From Kosakonia cowanii JCM 10956 = DSM 18146 (GTDB lineage: Bacteria; Pseudomonadota; Gammaproteobacteria; Enterobacterales; Enterobacteriaceae): 64,000 nt of DNA. Below, in pieces: positions 46,463 to 61,971 of the stretch (within the stretch, counting starts at the first letter, position 1; each line of letters begins with the position of its first letter). The stretch lies in NCBI RefSeq assembly GCF_001975225.1, contig NZ_CP019445.1:4278001-4342000 (forward strand), read 5' to 3'. The notes under the pieces were generated by a model that saw only the letters and a program-made list of their open reading frames with translations, had not been told where the DNA came from and searched no databases. The translations under genes and the position numbers were made by a program.

Positions 46463-47377
46463 ATGACTATCAAAGAGAATGATTTCCGCAAGATCGATCT
46501 GAACCTGTTGATCGCCTTTGCCGTACTGTACCGCGAACAGAGCGTCTCTGCGGCAGCGGATAAATTGCATCTGGGCCAGCCGGCGGTGAGCGGCGTGCTG
46601 TCGCGTCTGCGTACGCTGTTTGACGATCCGCTGTTTATTCGCAGCGGCCATAAAATGCAGCCCACCGCCCGCGCCAGCGAACTGCACAGTGAACTCCTGC
46701 CGCTGCTGGAGCAGTTGCAGAGCGCGCTGTTTCAACAGGCGGCGTTCGATGCGCAAACCGCAAAGGCGACGCTGACGCTGGGCATGGCGGACTGGGTCGA
46801 GATATGGCTGATGCCAAAGCTAATTCCGGCGCTGATGCAGCATGCGCCCGGCATCCGCCTGAACGTGGTGGCAAGCGATCCCTTCAGCGATGCCACACGG
46901 CTTGAGGGCGGAGAAATGGATATGGCGGTCAGCGTCGCGGTTGGCGGGCCGCGCTGGCTGGAGCGCGAAGTGTTAACCACCATGCCGTTTGCCACCCTCT
47001 GGCATCCGCAGCAGTTAACGCTCAGCGCCCCGCTGGATGTGCAGACCTTTGCCGCGCAGCGACATTTGATGGTCAGCTATCGCGAAGCGAGCAGCAGCCA
47101 TTTTGATACTCTGCTGGCAAAAAGCGGCTATCAACGGCAGATCCACTACACCACGCCGCACTTCGCCGCGCTGCCTGGTTTGCTGGAGACGATGCCCGCG
47201 CTGGCAACGGTGCCCGCCGGGCTGGCGGATGAGTGGCAGCGCACCCGTGGATTGATGCGCAGCCCGTTACCGCTCGACGCGGAGCCAATTGAAGTCGCCA
47301 TGCTCTGGCATCAGCGCCACAGCAGCGATCCGGCGGTGATGTGGCTCAAAACCTTTATCGCTGCGCTTATCGTCTGA
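46463..47377 (+). CDS. LysR-family transcriptional regulator
   Basis: A 304-residue regulator. The winged helix (IDLNLLIAFAVLYREQSVSA, then HLGQPAVSGVLSRLRTLFDD) is followed by a substrate-binding domain (about 90-300). The DDPLFIRSGHKMQPTARA segment is typical of the NodD/PgpR-like branch. Start at 46463 with TTGGAG. Divergent from the metallo-hydrolase gene, its probable target. The inducer is unknown. Confidence 0.9.
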   Translation: MTIKENDFRKIDLNLLIAFAVLYREQSVSAAADKLHLGQPAVSGVLSRLRTLFDDPLFIRSGHKMQPTARASELHSELLPLLEQLQSALFQQAAFDAQTAKATLTLGMADWVEIWLMPKLIPALMQHAPGIRLNVVASDPFSDATRLEGGEMDMAVSVAVGGPRWLEREVLTTMPFATLWHPQQLTLSAPLDVQTFAAQRHLMVSYREASSSHFDTLLAKSGYQRQIHYTTPHFAALPGLLETMPALATVPAGLADEWQRTRGLMRSPLPLDAEPIEVAMLWHQRHSSDPAVMWLKTFIAALIV

Positions 47378-47393
47378 CGCTCTGCCAGAGCGT
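47377..47393. terminator. Short hairpin between convergent LysR and bglB genes
   Basis: ACGCTCT (47377-47383) pairs with AGAGCGT (47387-47393). It fills the 16-base gap. Only a short T run follows on the plus strand, so it is probably a weak terminator. Confidence 0.5.
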
Positions 47394-50731
<3,338 letters not shown>

Positions 50732-50734
<3 letters not shown>

Positions 50735-50767
50735 TTTTGCCTGCACACGTTAATGCAGTAACAACCC
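50732..50767 (-). promoter_or_regulatory. BglG-type RNA antiterminator (internal RAT)
   Basis: The minus strand reads GGGTTGTTACTGCATTAACG then TGTGCAGGCAAAACCT, the recognised ribonucleic antiterminator pattern GGxTTGTTACTG...GCAGGCAAAACCT. It is seven bases longer than the copy at 54051-54079, giving a bigger apical loop. BglG binding here would let transcription pass into bglF-bglB. Confidence 0.9.
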
Positions 50768-50777
50768 ATAGGTGCAG

Positions 50778-52540
<1,763 letters not shown>

Positions 52541-52551
52541 GGTGAATCTCC

Positions 52552-53880
52552 TTATTGATTATGCAGACCAAATTTGTATTCCATGGTGATGCCGCCGCCG
52601 AGGCCATGGGAACGATGGAAATCGCGCTTATCGTCCGTCAGCCAGGGTTTGCCTTTTACCAGCTTCCAGCTGTAGCTTGGGCCAAAGCCGGCAAACAGCG
52701 ATAAGCCAGAGACAGCTTTCGACGTCCACGCAATAAAACCGCCATACTCCCACTGATTTAATTTGACGCCCTGATATTTCGCCCCAAAACCATAATTAGC
52801 GAAAATACCTGTGGTCAATTCCGGCGAGAGAACATATTTACCGTACCAATAAATCATCTGCTCATTATCATTGACGTAATCATTGCCTTCGCCATCCGCC
52901 GGGCTATTAAATGCGCCACGGGTGTTTTTACCCATATGCCAATAAAAGTGCCCGAGGCCATTATCCAACGGCGCTTTTGTTTTTGACCAAGCGACACCTG
53001 ACTCCATTGCGTAATATTGGTAGCCCATCAGCGCAAAAATATGCTGCGCGCTATGGGTAAATCCGCGCGCACCTTCCCACTCTGCCAGCCCGCGATTGTA
53101 ATACCAGGCACTGCGTAATAACAGCGACTCTTTTTCAGCCAGTGGCAATGTGAATTGCGCCTCTATTCCCTGACGGAAAAGATAATTATCACTTTCGCCT
53201 GCCAGCCAGCTTACGCGGGTATTTTTATCAGGACTCCAGCTTATATCACCGGTAACAATGTAATCGATGGGCTTATTAGTTTTTAAAGTATAAAAGCGGC
53301 GCTTTTCCGGTTCATCACGTTCTGAAAAACGGGTGACCCAGGCGGCGCGGGCAGAGAGATCGCCCAGGCCGCTCTCGAGACTTACCCCCTGCCATGAACT
53401 TGGTGCGGCCCGGCTGCGCGTGACGCTGAGCGTACCGAACTTATAAAGCTGCTTCCAGCCCGCATAGAGCCTGGCGTACGCATGCTCATCCTCCCATTTG
53501 AGCTTGGCGTAAAGCTGACCAATTTTGTTGAACCCTTCCGCATGACCGTTGTTATCGCGCAGCAGATCGCGCCCGGCAAAGTCTTTGTTCGCGTAGAGCT
53601 TGACCACGCTATACCATGAGGCATCGATACCGATGGCATCCCGGTACCAGCCGCTTTGATAATCAAGCAGCGCGCCCTGCGCCCACGCTTTCTGGTCACC
53701 AATACCGGCTTCTGAGAGCTGGTTATTAGTATTAATCATCCAGACATTTTTTAACGTGACATCGAATCGACTATTTTCAATAAAACCCTGAGTGTTGGGC
53801 AGTTCACTATTGGCAAAAGCGCAAGTGCCACTAATACCTGACAGGAACGCCAAAGGTAAGGCGAATTTAATATGTGCCAT
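52552..53880 (-). CDS. OprD/ChiP-like outer-membrane porin
   Basis: A 442-residue outer-membrane channel. A signal peptide (about 1-23, SGTCAFA then NSELPN) precedes an 18-strand-type barrel with OprD-family segments GFIENSRFDVTLKNVWM, AWAQGALLDYQSGWYRDAIG and a C-terminal GGGITMEYKFGLHNQ. First gene of the bgl operon, behind a BglG-type RNA switch, so it probably admits beta-glucosides or related chains. Low match to ChiP is possible; the substrate is unproven. Confidence 0.85.
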   Translation of the reverse strand: MAHIKFALPLAFLSGISGTCAFANSELPNTQGFIENSRFDVTLKNVWMINTNNQLSEAGIGDQKAWAQGALLDYQSGWYRDAIGIDASWYSVVKLYANKDFAGRDLLRDNNGHAEGFNKIGQLYAKLKWEDEHAYARLYAGWKQLYKFGTLSVTRSRAAPSSWQGVSLESGLGDLSARAAWVTRFSERDEPEKRRFYTLKTNKPIDYIVTGDISWSPDKNTRVSWLAGESDNYLFRQGIEAQFTLPLAEKESLLLRSAWYYNRGLAEWEGARGFTHSAQHIFALMGYQYYAMESGVAWSKTKAPLDNGLGHFYWHMGKNTRGAFNSPADGEGNDYVNDNEQMIYWYGKYVLSPELTTGIFANYGFGAKYQGVKLNQWEYGGFIAWTSKAVSGLSLFAGFGPSYSWKLVKGKPWLTDDKRDFHRSHGLGGGITMEYKFGLHNQ

Positions 53881-54004
53881 TTCTATTCCATTTTTATATT
53901 GCTGGCCGCAACTGCCGCGTTAAAAATAGTGCTAACGCGTAAGGCTCAGACAATTCCTTATAGTTATTTGCTTTACAGCTTTTATTTATTCACACCATCA
54001 AAAC

Positions 54005-54053
54005 AAAAAAACCCAAACCCGAAATTCACAAGTGGTGAATTTGATGGTTTAGG
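54005..54053 (-). terminator. Conditional leader terminator of the bgl operon
   Basis: On the minus strand an outer stem of CCTAAACC with GGTTTGG encloses a perfect AAATTCAC/GTGAATTT hairpin and is followed by seven T. It overlaps the RAT by three bases. With the RAT it fills part of the 328-base gap 53881-54208; the promoter should lie to its right. Confidence 0.88.
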
Positions 54054-54079
54054 TTTTGCCTGTTTAACAGTAACAACCC
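54051..54079 (-). promoter_or_regulatory. BglG-type RNA antiterminator in the bgl leader
   Basis: The minus strand reads GGGTTGTTACTG, TTAA, then ACAGGCAAAACCT: a 29-base RAT of standard length. Bound by BglG it prevents the terminator that follows, switching on the porin and later genes. Confidence 0.92.
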
Positions 54080-54208
54080 TGCGATGGTGTGGGTAAATAA
54101 ATACCATCCCACATGGAAATAATCTACGAGCAATTTAGGTAAGAGCGTAAAAGTGTGACTCAGATAACGCTACGAATTGAGGCAATTACATCGTAGCGTT
54201 GCAGGATC

Positions 54209-55147
54209 CTATATTTCGGCGCGCGCAATGGCTGCCGCAATATCCTGAGAGGTTTTGTAGGTGCGAATTTCCGCAAATAGCTCACCAGCTTCAGCGTACT
54301 CTTTGCGCAGATAGCCCAGCCACTGCTTGATGCGGGCAACATGATACAAACCGGTATCACCCTGCTTCTCAAGCCGGCTGTATTTCGCCAGCAGCGCAAC
54401 CACTTCAGGCCAGGGCATACGCGGCTCGTTATATTTCACCACCCGGCTGAGGTTTGGCACATTGAGCGCGCCGCGGCCAATCATCACCGCATCGCAGCCG
54501 GTCGCCGCCATGCAGGCCTGCGCACTCTGCCAGTCCCAGATTTCACCGTTGGCGATAACCGGGATCGACAGGCGCTGTCGGATCTCACCGATCGCCTGCC
54601 AGTTAATGCGCTCGGCTTTATAGCCATCCTCTTTCGTGCGGCCATGCACCGTCAGTTCGCTGGCACCCGCCTGCTGTACCGCATCGGCAATTTCAAACTG
54701 GCGGGCGGAGTTCTCCCAGCCAAGACGAATTTTCACCGTCACCGGCAGATGCGACGGCACCGCTTCACGCATCGCCTTCGCGCCGCGATAAATCAGCTCC
54801 GGATCTTTGAGTAATGTCGCCCCGCCGCCGCTGCCGTTGACCAGTTTCGACGGGCAACCGCAGTTCAGATCAACCCCCCACGAGCCGAGTTCAACCGCGC
54901 GGGCAGCATTTTCCGCCAGCCACTGCGGATATTGACCCAACAGCTGAACGCGCACTAATGTGCCTGAGGAGGTGCGGCTCTGGCGCTGCAATTCCGGGCA
55001 GATTTTATGGAAGGATTTTACCGGCAGCAGCTGATCGACCACGCGCAGAAACTCGGTGATGCAGAGATCATAATCATTGACGTCAGTCAGCAGCTCGCGC
55101 ACCAGAGAATCGAGCACGCCCTCCATTGGAGCCAGTAATACACGCAT
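54209..55147 (-). CDS. dusC: tRNA-dihydrouridine(16) synthase
   Basis: A 312-residue FMN enzyme that reduces uridine 16 of tRNAs. The TIM barrel shows [36 protein letters not shown] with the catalytic cysteine, VTVKIRLGW and [15 protein letters not shown]-terminal helical tRNA-binding domain follows ([19 protein letters not shown] segment). The start at 55147 has GGGGTG. The order dusC-yohJ-yohK is as in E. coli. Confidence 0.96.
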   Translation of the reverse strand: MRVLLAPMEGVLDSLVRELLTDVNDYDLCITEFLRVVDQLLPVKSFHKICPELQRQSRTSSGTLVRVQLLGQYPQWLAENAARAVELGSWGVDLNCGCPSKLVNGSGGGATLLKDPELIYRGAKAMREAVPSHLPVTVKIRLGWENSARQFEIADAVQQAGASELTVHGRTKEDGYKAERINWQAIGEIRQRLSIPVIANGEIWDWQSAQACMAATGCDAVMIGRGALNVPNLSRVVKYNEPRMPWPEVVALLAKYSRLEKQGDTGLYHVARIKQWLGYLRKEYAEAGELFAEIRTYKTSQDIAAAIARAEI

Positions 55148-55378
55148 AAATCACCCCGAAAAAATGAGGCGACATAGTAGCCGCTCTCCGGTAGCGAGGA
55201 AAGTGCCATTATCATCGAGCGCTGAAGGCTTAGCGTCCCTTTTTTTCACACTCTGGCTGGTTTGAACACATAATTTAACCAAATGGAATGTCTGGTATGC
55301 TCAAAATTCATGATGTGATCGGTAGCACGTTTTTAGCTTTAATTGTATGATGAATGCGTTTCAGCAAGGATTTCCACC

Positions 55379-55777
55379 ATGAATAAATCACTGATAATCA
55401 TCTGGCAGTACCTGCGAGCCTTCGCACTCATCTATGCCTGCTTATATGCGGGTATTTTTGTCGCCTCTCTGCTGCCGATCGCCATTCCAGGCAGCATTAT
55501 TGGCATGCTGATTATGTTTGTCCTGCTGGCGCTGCAGATCCTGCCAGCGAAGTGGGTCAATCCCGGCTGTTTTCTGCTTATTCGCTACATGGCGCTGCTG
55601 TTTGTCCCTATCGGCGTCGGCGTCATGCAGTATTACGACGTGCTGCGCGCACAGTTCGGCCCGATTGTGGTCTCGTGCGCGGTGAGCACGCTGGTGGTCT
55701 TTTTGGTAGTGAGCTGGAGTACCCATCTGGTACACGGCGAGCGTAAAGTAGCCGGTCGTGAGGAAACAAAAGAGTGA
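55379..55777 (+). CDS. yohJ: YohJ, LrgA/CidA-family membrane protein
   Basis: A 132-residue inner-membrane protein with four helices and the LrgA-family segments [20 protein letters not shown] and [15 protein letters not shown]. Holin-like relatives in staphylococci modulate murein hydrolases and pyruvate transport. It overlaps yohK by four bases (GTGA). The start at 55379 has AAGGA and matches E. coli length. Confidence 0.94.
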   Translation: MNKSLIIIWQYLRAFALIYACLYAGIFVASLLPIAIPGSIIGMLIMFVLLALQILPAKWVNPGCFLLIRYMALLFVPIGVGVMQYYDVLRAQFGPIVVSCAVSTLVVFLVVSWSTHLVHGERKVAGREETKE

Positions 55778-56469
55778 TGGCCTATATCTGGTGGTCCCTG
55801 CCGTTAACGCTGGCGGTCTTTTTCGCCGCCCGCAAACTGGCCGCGCGCTTTAAATTGGCGCTGCTTAACCCTTTACTGATCGCGATGGTGGTGATCATAC
55901 CGCTGCTGTTGCTGACCGGTACGCCCTACGATCACTACTTCCAGGGCAGTAAAGTGCTCAACGATCTGCTGCAACCCGCAGTCGTGGCGCTGGCGTTTCC
56001 TCTTTATGAACAGCTGCATCAGATTCGTGCACGCTGGAAATCGATTATTACCATCTGCTTTATCGGCAGCCTGGTGGCGATGATCAGCGGAACGCTTATC
56101 GCGCTGCTGATGGGGGCCACGCCGGAGATTGCTGCTTCGATATTACCAAAGTCCGTCACCACGCCGATTGCCATGGCGGTGGGTGGCAGCATTGGCGGCA
56201 TTCCGGCAATCAGCGCGGTGTGCGTGATTTTTGTCGGCGTGCTTGGCGCAGTCTTTGGGCACACCTTACTGAACCTGATGCGCATTAAGACCAAATCGGC
56301 ACGCGGGCTGGCAATGGGTACCGCCTCGCACGCGCTGGGCACCGCGCGCAGCGCGGAACTTGATTACCAGGAGGGCGCCTTCAGCTCGTTGGCGCTGGTG
56401 ATCTGCGGGATTATCACCTCGCTTATCGCGCCGTTCCTCTTTCCGCTGCTGATTGCGCTGTGGGGTTAA
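55774..56469 (+). CDS. yohK: YohK, LrgB/CidB-family membrane protein
   Basis: A 231-residue inner-membrane protein with about six helices. LrgB marks are [43 protein letters not shown] and [18 protein letters not shown]. It works with YohJ. It begins with GTG at 55774, overlapping the yohJ stop, which gives the E. coli length. Confidence 0.94.
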   Translation: MMAYIWWSLPLTLAVFFAARKLAARFKLALLNPLLIAMVVIIPLLLLTGTPYDHYFQGSKVLNDLLQPAVVALAFPLYEQLHQIRARWKSIITICFIGSLVAMISGTLIALLMGATPEIAASILPKSVTTPIAMAVGGSIGGIPAISAVCVIFVGVLGAVFGHTLLNLMRIKTKSARGLAMGTASHALGTARSAELDYQEGAFSSLALVICGIITSLIAPFLFPLLIALWG

Positions 56470-56523
56470 AATTTGCGATGTGTCGCGCAATTCTTCAATG
56501 CGTTTCATTAGTTGCATAAATAG

Positions 56524-56539
56524 TGTGATTTGAATCACA
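56524..56539. promoter_or_regulatory. CRP site upstream of cdd
   Basis: TGTGA, six bases, TCACA: a perfect match to the CRP half-sites, 59 bases before the cdd start. Just upstream (56498-56517) AATGCG and GTTGCAT fit CytR half-sites. Dual CRP/CytR control of cdd is known in E. coli. Confidence 0.88.
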
Positions 56540-56598
56540 TATAAAAGCGAAGCAGGCCCGTACACTGTCTCTCCAATACACTGCTATGAGGCACTGCT

Positions 56599-57480
56599 AT
56601 GCATTCCCGTTTTCACACTGCTTTTTCCGGCCTGCCGGGTGAACTTCAGACCGCGCTGGCGCCTCTGCTGGCGGATGAACACTTCCCCGCTATGCTGAGC
56701 GCGGAGCAGGTGGCAACGTTGCAAAGCGCGACACAGCTCGATGCCGATGCGCTGGCCTTCGCGCTGCTGCCCCTCGCTGCCGCCTGCGCGCGCACGGATC
56801 TCTCCCATTTCAATGTCGGCGCGATTGCCCGCGGCGTCAGCGGCAACTGGTATTTCGGTGCCAATATGGAGTTTATCGGTGCCACCATGCAGCAGACGGT
56901 GCACGCCGAGCAGAGCGCCATCAGCCACGCCTGGCTGCGCGGTGAGACCGCACTCGAATCGGTGACCGTAAACTACACGCCGTGCGGCCACTGCCGACAG
57001 TTTATGAATGAGCTCAACAGCGGACTTTCGCTGCGCATTAATCTGCCAGGCCGCGCGCCGCATACGCTCGGTGATTACCTGCCGGATGCCTTCGGGCCGA
57101 AAGATCTTGAGATTAAAACCCTGCTGATGGACGCCCAGGATCACGGTTTCGCCCCGCGCGGCGATGCGCTGACGCAGGCGGCGATTACCGCAGCCAGCCA
57201 GAGCCACTCCCCTTATACCCACTCCCCTTCCGGCGTTGCTCTGCTCTGCCGCGATGGGCAGATCATCAGCGGACGTTATGCGGAGAACGCGGCGTTTAAC
57301 CCGACCCTGCCACCGTTGCAGGGCGCGCTTAACCTGCTCAGCCTGAGCGGTTTCGACTACCAGGACATTACGCGCGCCGTGCTGGCGGAACGCGCTGACG
57401 CGCCGTTAACGCAGTGGGATGCAACAACGGCAACGCTGCGTGCGTTAGGTTGCGACGCGGTTGAGCGCGTAACGCTATGA
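56599..57480 (+). CDS. cdd: Cytidine deaminase
   Basis: A 293-residue cytosolic enzyme converting cytidine and deoxycytidine to uridines. The catalytic N-terminal half has the zinc motif [11 protein letters not shown] (His and Glu) with [15 protein letters not shown] supplying two cysteines. A degenerate C-terminal copy of the fold follows, as in the dimeric E. coli type. Preceded by a perfect CRP site. Confidence 0.96.
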   Translation: MHSRFHTAFSGLPGELQTALAPLLADEHFPAMLSAEQVATLQSATQLDADALAFALLPLAAACARTDLSHFNVGAIARGVSGNWYFGANMEFIGATMQQTVHAEQSAISHAWLRGETALESVTVNYTPCGHCRQFMNELNSGLSLRINLPGRAPHTLGDYLPDAFGPKDLEIKTLLMDAQDHGFAPRGDALTQAAITAASQSHSPYTHSPSGVALLCRDGQIISGRYAENAAFNPTLPPLQGALNLLSLSGFDYQDITRAVLAERADAPLTQWDATTATLRALGCDAVERVTL

Positions 57481-57484
57481 TGCG

Positions 57485-57512
57485 CATCACTGCGGTTAAG
57501 GCCGCAGTGATG
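57485..57512. other. Long perfect hairpin after cdd
   Basis: CATCACTGCGG (57485-57495) and CCGCAGTGATG (57502-57512). An 11-bp stem without a T run on the plus strand, so a weak terminator or an mRNA end-stabilising element. Confidence 0.6.
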
Positions 57513-57561
57513 AAAAACAGCGCGATTGAGCTGCCGTTTCTTGCGCTTGCGGTGTGGGTAA

Positions 57562-58317
<756 letters not shown>

Positions 58318-58326
58318 CAGAGCGGA

Positions 58327-58698
58327 TTACGTGAATGGCACCGTACGGCCACTGCTTTTCACCGGACGCAGGAGCATAAAGTCACGGGCGATAAAGGCCT
58401 GGTGGTCGATAACAGCAGAGGTGTTCTTATCCAGCGTCCATGTGCCGTTAAGCGCGTTAAACTGCATCACCTTCTCCCCTTCCGGTGTCTCAACCAGATA
58501 GTCTCCCGTTTTCAGATAGCCTGCGCTGCAGGTGATCCGTGCCGGCGGGTTGTTGGCCATTCTGTACTCGATCTTGCGAAACCCGGTTTGCACCGAGCAG
58601 AAGTAGAAAAAAGGCAACGACGTGACGGTGAGATCGCCGGGTACGGCAATCACTTCGCCATCACGAAGCAGTTCAACATTTTTTAAGACGAAATTCAC
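58327..58698 (-). CDS. Hypothetical protein, 123 residues
   Basis: I do not recognise it. No signal peptide or membrane helix; a beta-rich profile with one central cysteine pair (FYFCSVQTG, RITCSAGYL). It lies in place of yeiS between sanA and mglC and has base composition like the backbone. The start at 58698 lacks a strong ribosome site. Confidence 0.55.
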   Translation of the reverse strand: MNFVLKNVELLRDGEVIAVPGDLTVTSLPFFYFCSVQTGFRKIEYRMANNPPARITCSAGYLKTGDYLVETPEGEKVMQFNALNGTWTLDKNTSAVIDHQAFIARDFMLLRPVKSSGRTVPFT

Positions 58699-58963
58699 CT
58701 GGCTGGTTTTTTCATGCGGTGCGTGGTCAATTCTAAAAAAACAAAATTCATAAGCGCCCCTTGAGCTGCCATCACAACTCTCAAAGATTGTCCTTTAAGC
58801 GTATGTAGCCGCTGCGATGAAGACCTTCAGAATCCCCTTAAATTTGATCGGTTCTTCAATAGGATGCGCGCAGGACGGGGGTTTACAGGTCATAACAAGG
58901 CACACGACAACACAGCGCAAGCTGCATGACCCGTGCCTTTGCAGAGGTAAAAAGGGGGGTAAA

Positions 58964-59200
58964 TCAGGCGACTTTTTCGTGCTCGATTTCATGCTCCGTC
59001 AGGCTGCGCTGCAAATCGTAGATCAGGCTGCGAACCATATCGGGGGTTAAGCTGAAAAACTGCGAGTCGAAAGTCGATGCACCCGGGCCATAAGGCGAAG
59101 TGCTGTAACCAAATTTCACAACGATGCTTTGCTGCTTGTCTACCGCGCCAACTTGCCATCCAGTGACGGGGAATGCCGGAAAAGCGAATTCATTCTTCAT
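58964..59200 (-). CDS. BssS-like small protein
   Basis: A 78-residue cytosolic protein. The pattern FPVTGWQVGAVDKQQSIVVK, then FFSLTPDMVRSLIYDL, parallels BssS (YceP), a biofilm and indole-signalling regulator of E. coli, which has a similar HPLVGW...LWLTTDVARQFI order. The relation is judged by eye. The ribosome site AAGGAG lies before the ATG at 59200. A 265-base stretch without a clear gene separates it from 58698. Confidence 0.6.
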   Translation of the reverse strand: MKNEFAFPAFPVTGWQVGAVDKQQSIVVKFGYSTSPYGPGASTFDSQFFSLTPDMVRSLIYDLQRSLTEHEIEHEKVA

Positions 59201-59297
59201 CCTAATCTCCTTATAAACGTTGGGACTACATAAAGCGTAGCAGCGACGCCGGATTTCTCCATGCCGAATAGATGAAGTTTTCTAATAGCAGAACAAT

Positions 59298-59322
59298 AAA
59301 AAAGCCCGCACAAGGCGGGCTT
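59298..59322 (-). terminator. Terminator of the mgl operon
   Basis: On the minus strand AAGCCCGC pairs with GCGGGCTT and is followed by TTTTTT, 18 bases after the mglC stop. Confidence 0.9.
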
Positions 59323-59340
59323 GAGAGCAGCACAGAAGGA

Positions 59341-60351
59341 TTACTTCTTGCGCGCGTATTTCAGGGAGTCCAGCGCCACGGCGAAGATAATGATCCCGCC
59401 CTTGATGATGTACTGCCAGTAAGGGTTGATGCCGATATAGGTCAGGCCGTAGTTGATAACGGTGAAGATGATCACACCGGTCACCACGCCCAGCACGGTA
59501 CCAACACCGCCGCTGAAGGAGACGCCGCCCACCACGCACGCGGCAATCGCATCCAGCTCATACATAAAGCCGAGGTTGTTGGTCGCCGAGCCAATACGGC
59601 CCGCTTCCAGCAGCCCGCCGAAGGCGTAGAAGACGCCGGAGAGGGCATAGATCATCAGCAGGTTCAGCGCGACGTTCACACCAGAAACTTTTGCCGCTTC
59701 CGGGTTGCCGCCGATAGCGAAAATATTCTTACCGAAGCGGGTTTTGTTCCACAGCACCCAGACGAACGCCACGGCAATCAGCGCGTAGAAGGTGATGTAA
59801 GAGAGGCGGAAGCTACCGAGCGCAATAAAGCCTTGGGTAAAGGTGGAGAAGCCGCTGTCGAAGCCCGAGATTGGCGATGCGCCGACAAAGTCGTAGTACA
59901 GGGAGTTGATACCGTACACGATAATCATCGTACCCAACGTGGTGATAAACGGCGTCACGTTGAGGTAAGCGATGATAATACCGTTGATTAAGCCGATAAT
60001 CGCGCCGATAACGCAGACGATCAGCACCACCACGATAATCGGCATTGTTGCCATCTCCGGGAACACCTTGTTGGCGTTCTCCATCGATTGCAGCAGCGTA
60101 GCCGCCACTACCGCCGCCAGACCGACCTGACGTCCGGCAGAGAGGTCGGTGCCCTGGGTAACAATCAGGCCCGCGACGCCGAGCGCGATAATAATACGCA
60201 CCGAAGACTGGGTCAGAATATTACTTAAGTTCAGCAGGCTTAAGAACGTAGGGTCCTGGAAAATAATAATGGCCAGCAACACTAAAAGAACGACGTAAAT
60301 ACCGCCATCTTTCAGATAAGTGAGAAAAGTCTTTTTATTTAACGCACTCAT
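59341..60351 (-). CDS. mglC: Galactose/methyl galactoside ABC permease
   Basis: A 336-residue inner-membrane permease of the ribose/galactose type with about eight to ten helices. Marks are TQGTDLSAGRQVGLAAVVAA, NVTPFITTLGTMIIVYG and AIGGNPEAAKVSGVNV. It forms the channel of the MglBAC importer. It lies 15 bases after mglA and is followed by a terminator. Confidence 0.96.
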   Translation of the reverse strand: MSALNKKTFLTYLKDGGIYVVLLVLLAIIIFQDPTFLSLLNLSNILTQSSVRIIIALGVAGLIVTQGTDLSAGRQVGLAAVVAATLLQSMENANKVFPEMATMPIIVVVLIVCVIGAIIGLINGIIIAYLNVTPFITTLGTMIIVYGINSLYYDFVGASPISGFDSGFSTFTQGFIALGSFRLSYITFYALIAVAFVWVLWNKTRFGKNIFAIGGNPEAAKVSGVNVALNLLMIYALSGVFYAFGGLLEAGRIGSATNNLGFMYELDAIAACVVGGVSFSGGVGTVLGVVTGVIIFTVINYGLTYIGINPYWQYIIKGGIIIFAVALDSLKYARKK

Positions 60352-60366
60352 GAGGAGCCCCTGATC

Positions 60367-61887
60367 TTAAAGGTGCAAAGACGCAAGACGGAGAATTTCG
60401 TTTTGCGTTGTCGTTTTAGTATCAACAATTCCAGCGACGAGGCCATTGCTCATTACCAGAATACGGTCAGTGATGCCTAACAACTCAGGCATTTCAGAGG
60501 AGATAATAATGATCCCCTTCTCTCTTTTCGCCAGCTCAGCAATCAGCTGATAAATTTCAAACTTCGCACCCACGTCAATACCGCGCGTCGGTTCATCAAG
60601 CATTAAAATTTCCGGCTGGGTTAACAACCAGCGTCCAATAATCACTTTCTGCTGATTACCGCCGGAAAGGGAACCAATCTGCGTGCGGTGGCCAGGCGTT
60701 TTTACCCGCATCGAGTCAATAACCCATTGGGTATCGCTCTTCATGCGGCTATTATCCAGCAAGCCCACTTTGTTACGATAATTCTGGATATTAGAGATTA
60801 ATGAGTTAAATCCAATATCTAAATAGGCATAAATACCGGTTGAGCGGCGCTCTTCGGTGACCAGGGCAAAGCCGTTATTAATAGCTTCGTTGGCGGTATG
60901 GTTATTAATCGCCTTACCGTGCAGCTTAATGGTGCCGCCCGATTTTTCACGGATACCAAACAGCGTCTCCACGATATCGGTACGTTTCGCGCCCACCAGC
61001 CCGGCAATACCGAGAATTTCGCCCTTGCGTAAATCAAAGCTCACATCACGGATCGACGGCTGACGCAGGGAGGTAAGATTACGCACCTCCAGAATGGTCT
61101 CGCCAGGCGTGTTGTGCTTGTCCGGGAAGCGCTGGTTCAGGGAGCGGCCGACCATCATGGCGATGATCTTATCCATATCCAGCCCTTCCAGCGGCTGGGT
61201 AGCAATCCACTGCCCGTCGCGCAGAACGGTAATTTCATCGCACAGCTGGAATATCTCTTCCATCTTATGCGAGATATAAACAATACCGCAGCCACGCTCT
61301 TTCAGCTTGCGGATAATTTTAAACAGATGGTTGACCTCTTTTTCGGTCAGCGATGAGGTCGGCTCATCCATAATGACGATTTTGGCGTCATAGGAGAATG
61401 CTTTCGCAATTTCGATCATCTGCATCTGGGAAACGGATAATGTCCCGACTCGCGCGCGGGGATCGATATCAATATCCAGCTCATCAAAGATGGCTTTCGT
61501 GTCGTGGTACATCTTATCCTGATCGACAAACACGCCTTTGGTCGGGTAACGCCCGAGCCACATGTTATCCATCACCGAACGCTGTAATACCAGGTTCAAC
61601 TCCTGGTGCACCATCGAAATACCGTTTTCCAGCGCCTCTTTAGCGGAGTGGAAATCGATCTCTTTACCCTGAAATAGAATGCTGCCGGAATCTTTTTGGT
61701 AGATCCCAAAAAGGCATTTTAATAATGTCGATTTACCCGCACCGTTTTCACCCATCAATGCATGAATAGAGTGAGGACGGACTTTTAAATTGACATTATC
61801 GAGCGCCTTTACGCCGGGAAAGGACTTGTTGATATTGCTCATTTCCAACAAGAATTCACCTGACGACTGAGTATTATTGCTGACCAT
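60367..61887 (-). CDS. mglA: Galactose/methyl galactoside ABC ATPase
   Basis: A 506-residue ATPase with two fused nucleotide-binding domains. The first has Walker [10 protein letters not shown] and Walker [12 protein letters not shown]. The second has a deviant Walker A (GLVGAKRTD), LSGGNQQK and [12 protein letters not shown]. The start at 61887 gives the E. coli length and has AAGGTAG; an extension to 61941 is not needed. Confidence 0.96.
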   Translation of the reverse strand: MVSNNTQSSGEFLLEMSNINKSFPGVKALDNVNLKVRPHSIHALMGENGAGKSTLLKCLFGIYQKDSGSILFQGKEIDFHSAKEALENGISMVHQELNLVLQRSVMDNMWLGRYPTKGVFVDQDKMYHDTKAIFDELDIDIDPRARVGTLSVSQMQMIEIAKAFSYDAKIVIMDEPTSSLTEKEVNHLFKIIRKLKERGCGIVYISHKMEEIFQLCDEITVLRDGQWIATQPLEGLDMDKIIAMMVGRSLNQRFPDKHNTPGETILEVRNLTSLRQPSIRDVSFDLRKGEILGIAGLVGAKRTDIVETLFGIREKSGGTIKLHGKAINNHTANEAINNGFALVTEERRSTGIYAYLDIGFNSLISNIQNYRNKVGLLDNSRMKSDTQWVIDSMRVKTPGHRTQIGSLSGGNQQKVIIGRWLLTQPEILMLDEPTRGIDVGAKFEIYQLIAELAKREKGIIIISSEMPELLGITDRILVMSNGLVAGIVDTKTTTQNEILRLASLHL

Positions 61888-61926
61888 AATTCTACCTTGT
61901 TGGCCTGGCATATCATTTTTATAAAA

Positions 61927-61948
61927 GGGCGTATTAAACAATACGCCC
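61927..61948 (-). terminator. mglB-mglA intercistronic hairpin
   Basis: On the minus strand GGGCGTATT pairs with AATACGCCC around four bases, followed by TTTTATAAAAA. It probably ends part of the transcripts and protects mglB mRNA, so the binding protein is made in excess. Confidence 0.8.
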
Positions 61949-61971
61949 AGTGAGAACGGTCGAACTAAATC

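Noticed and set aside
57485..57512. Intrinsic terminator for cdd.
   Set aside because: The stem is perfect but no T run follows on the plus strand, so I list it only as a hairpin.
58795..58992. A 65-codon minus-strand frame overlapping the BssS-like gene.
   Set aside because: It overlaps a better candidate, lacks a ribosome site and shows no family features.
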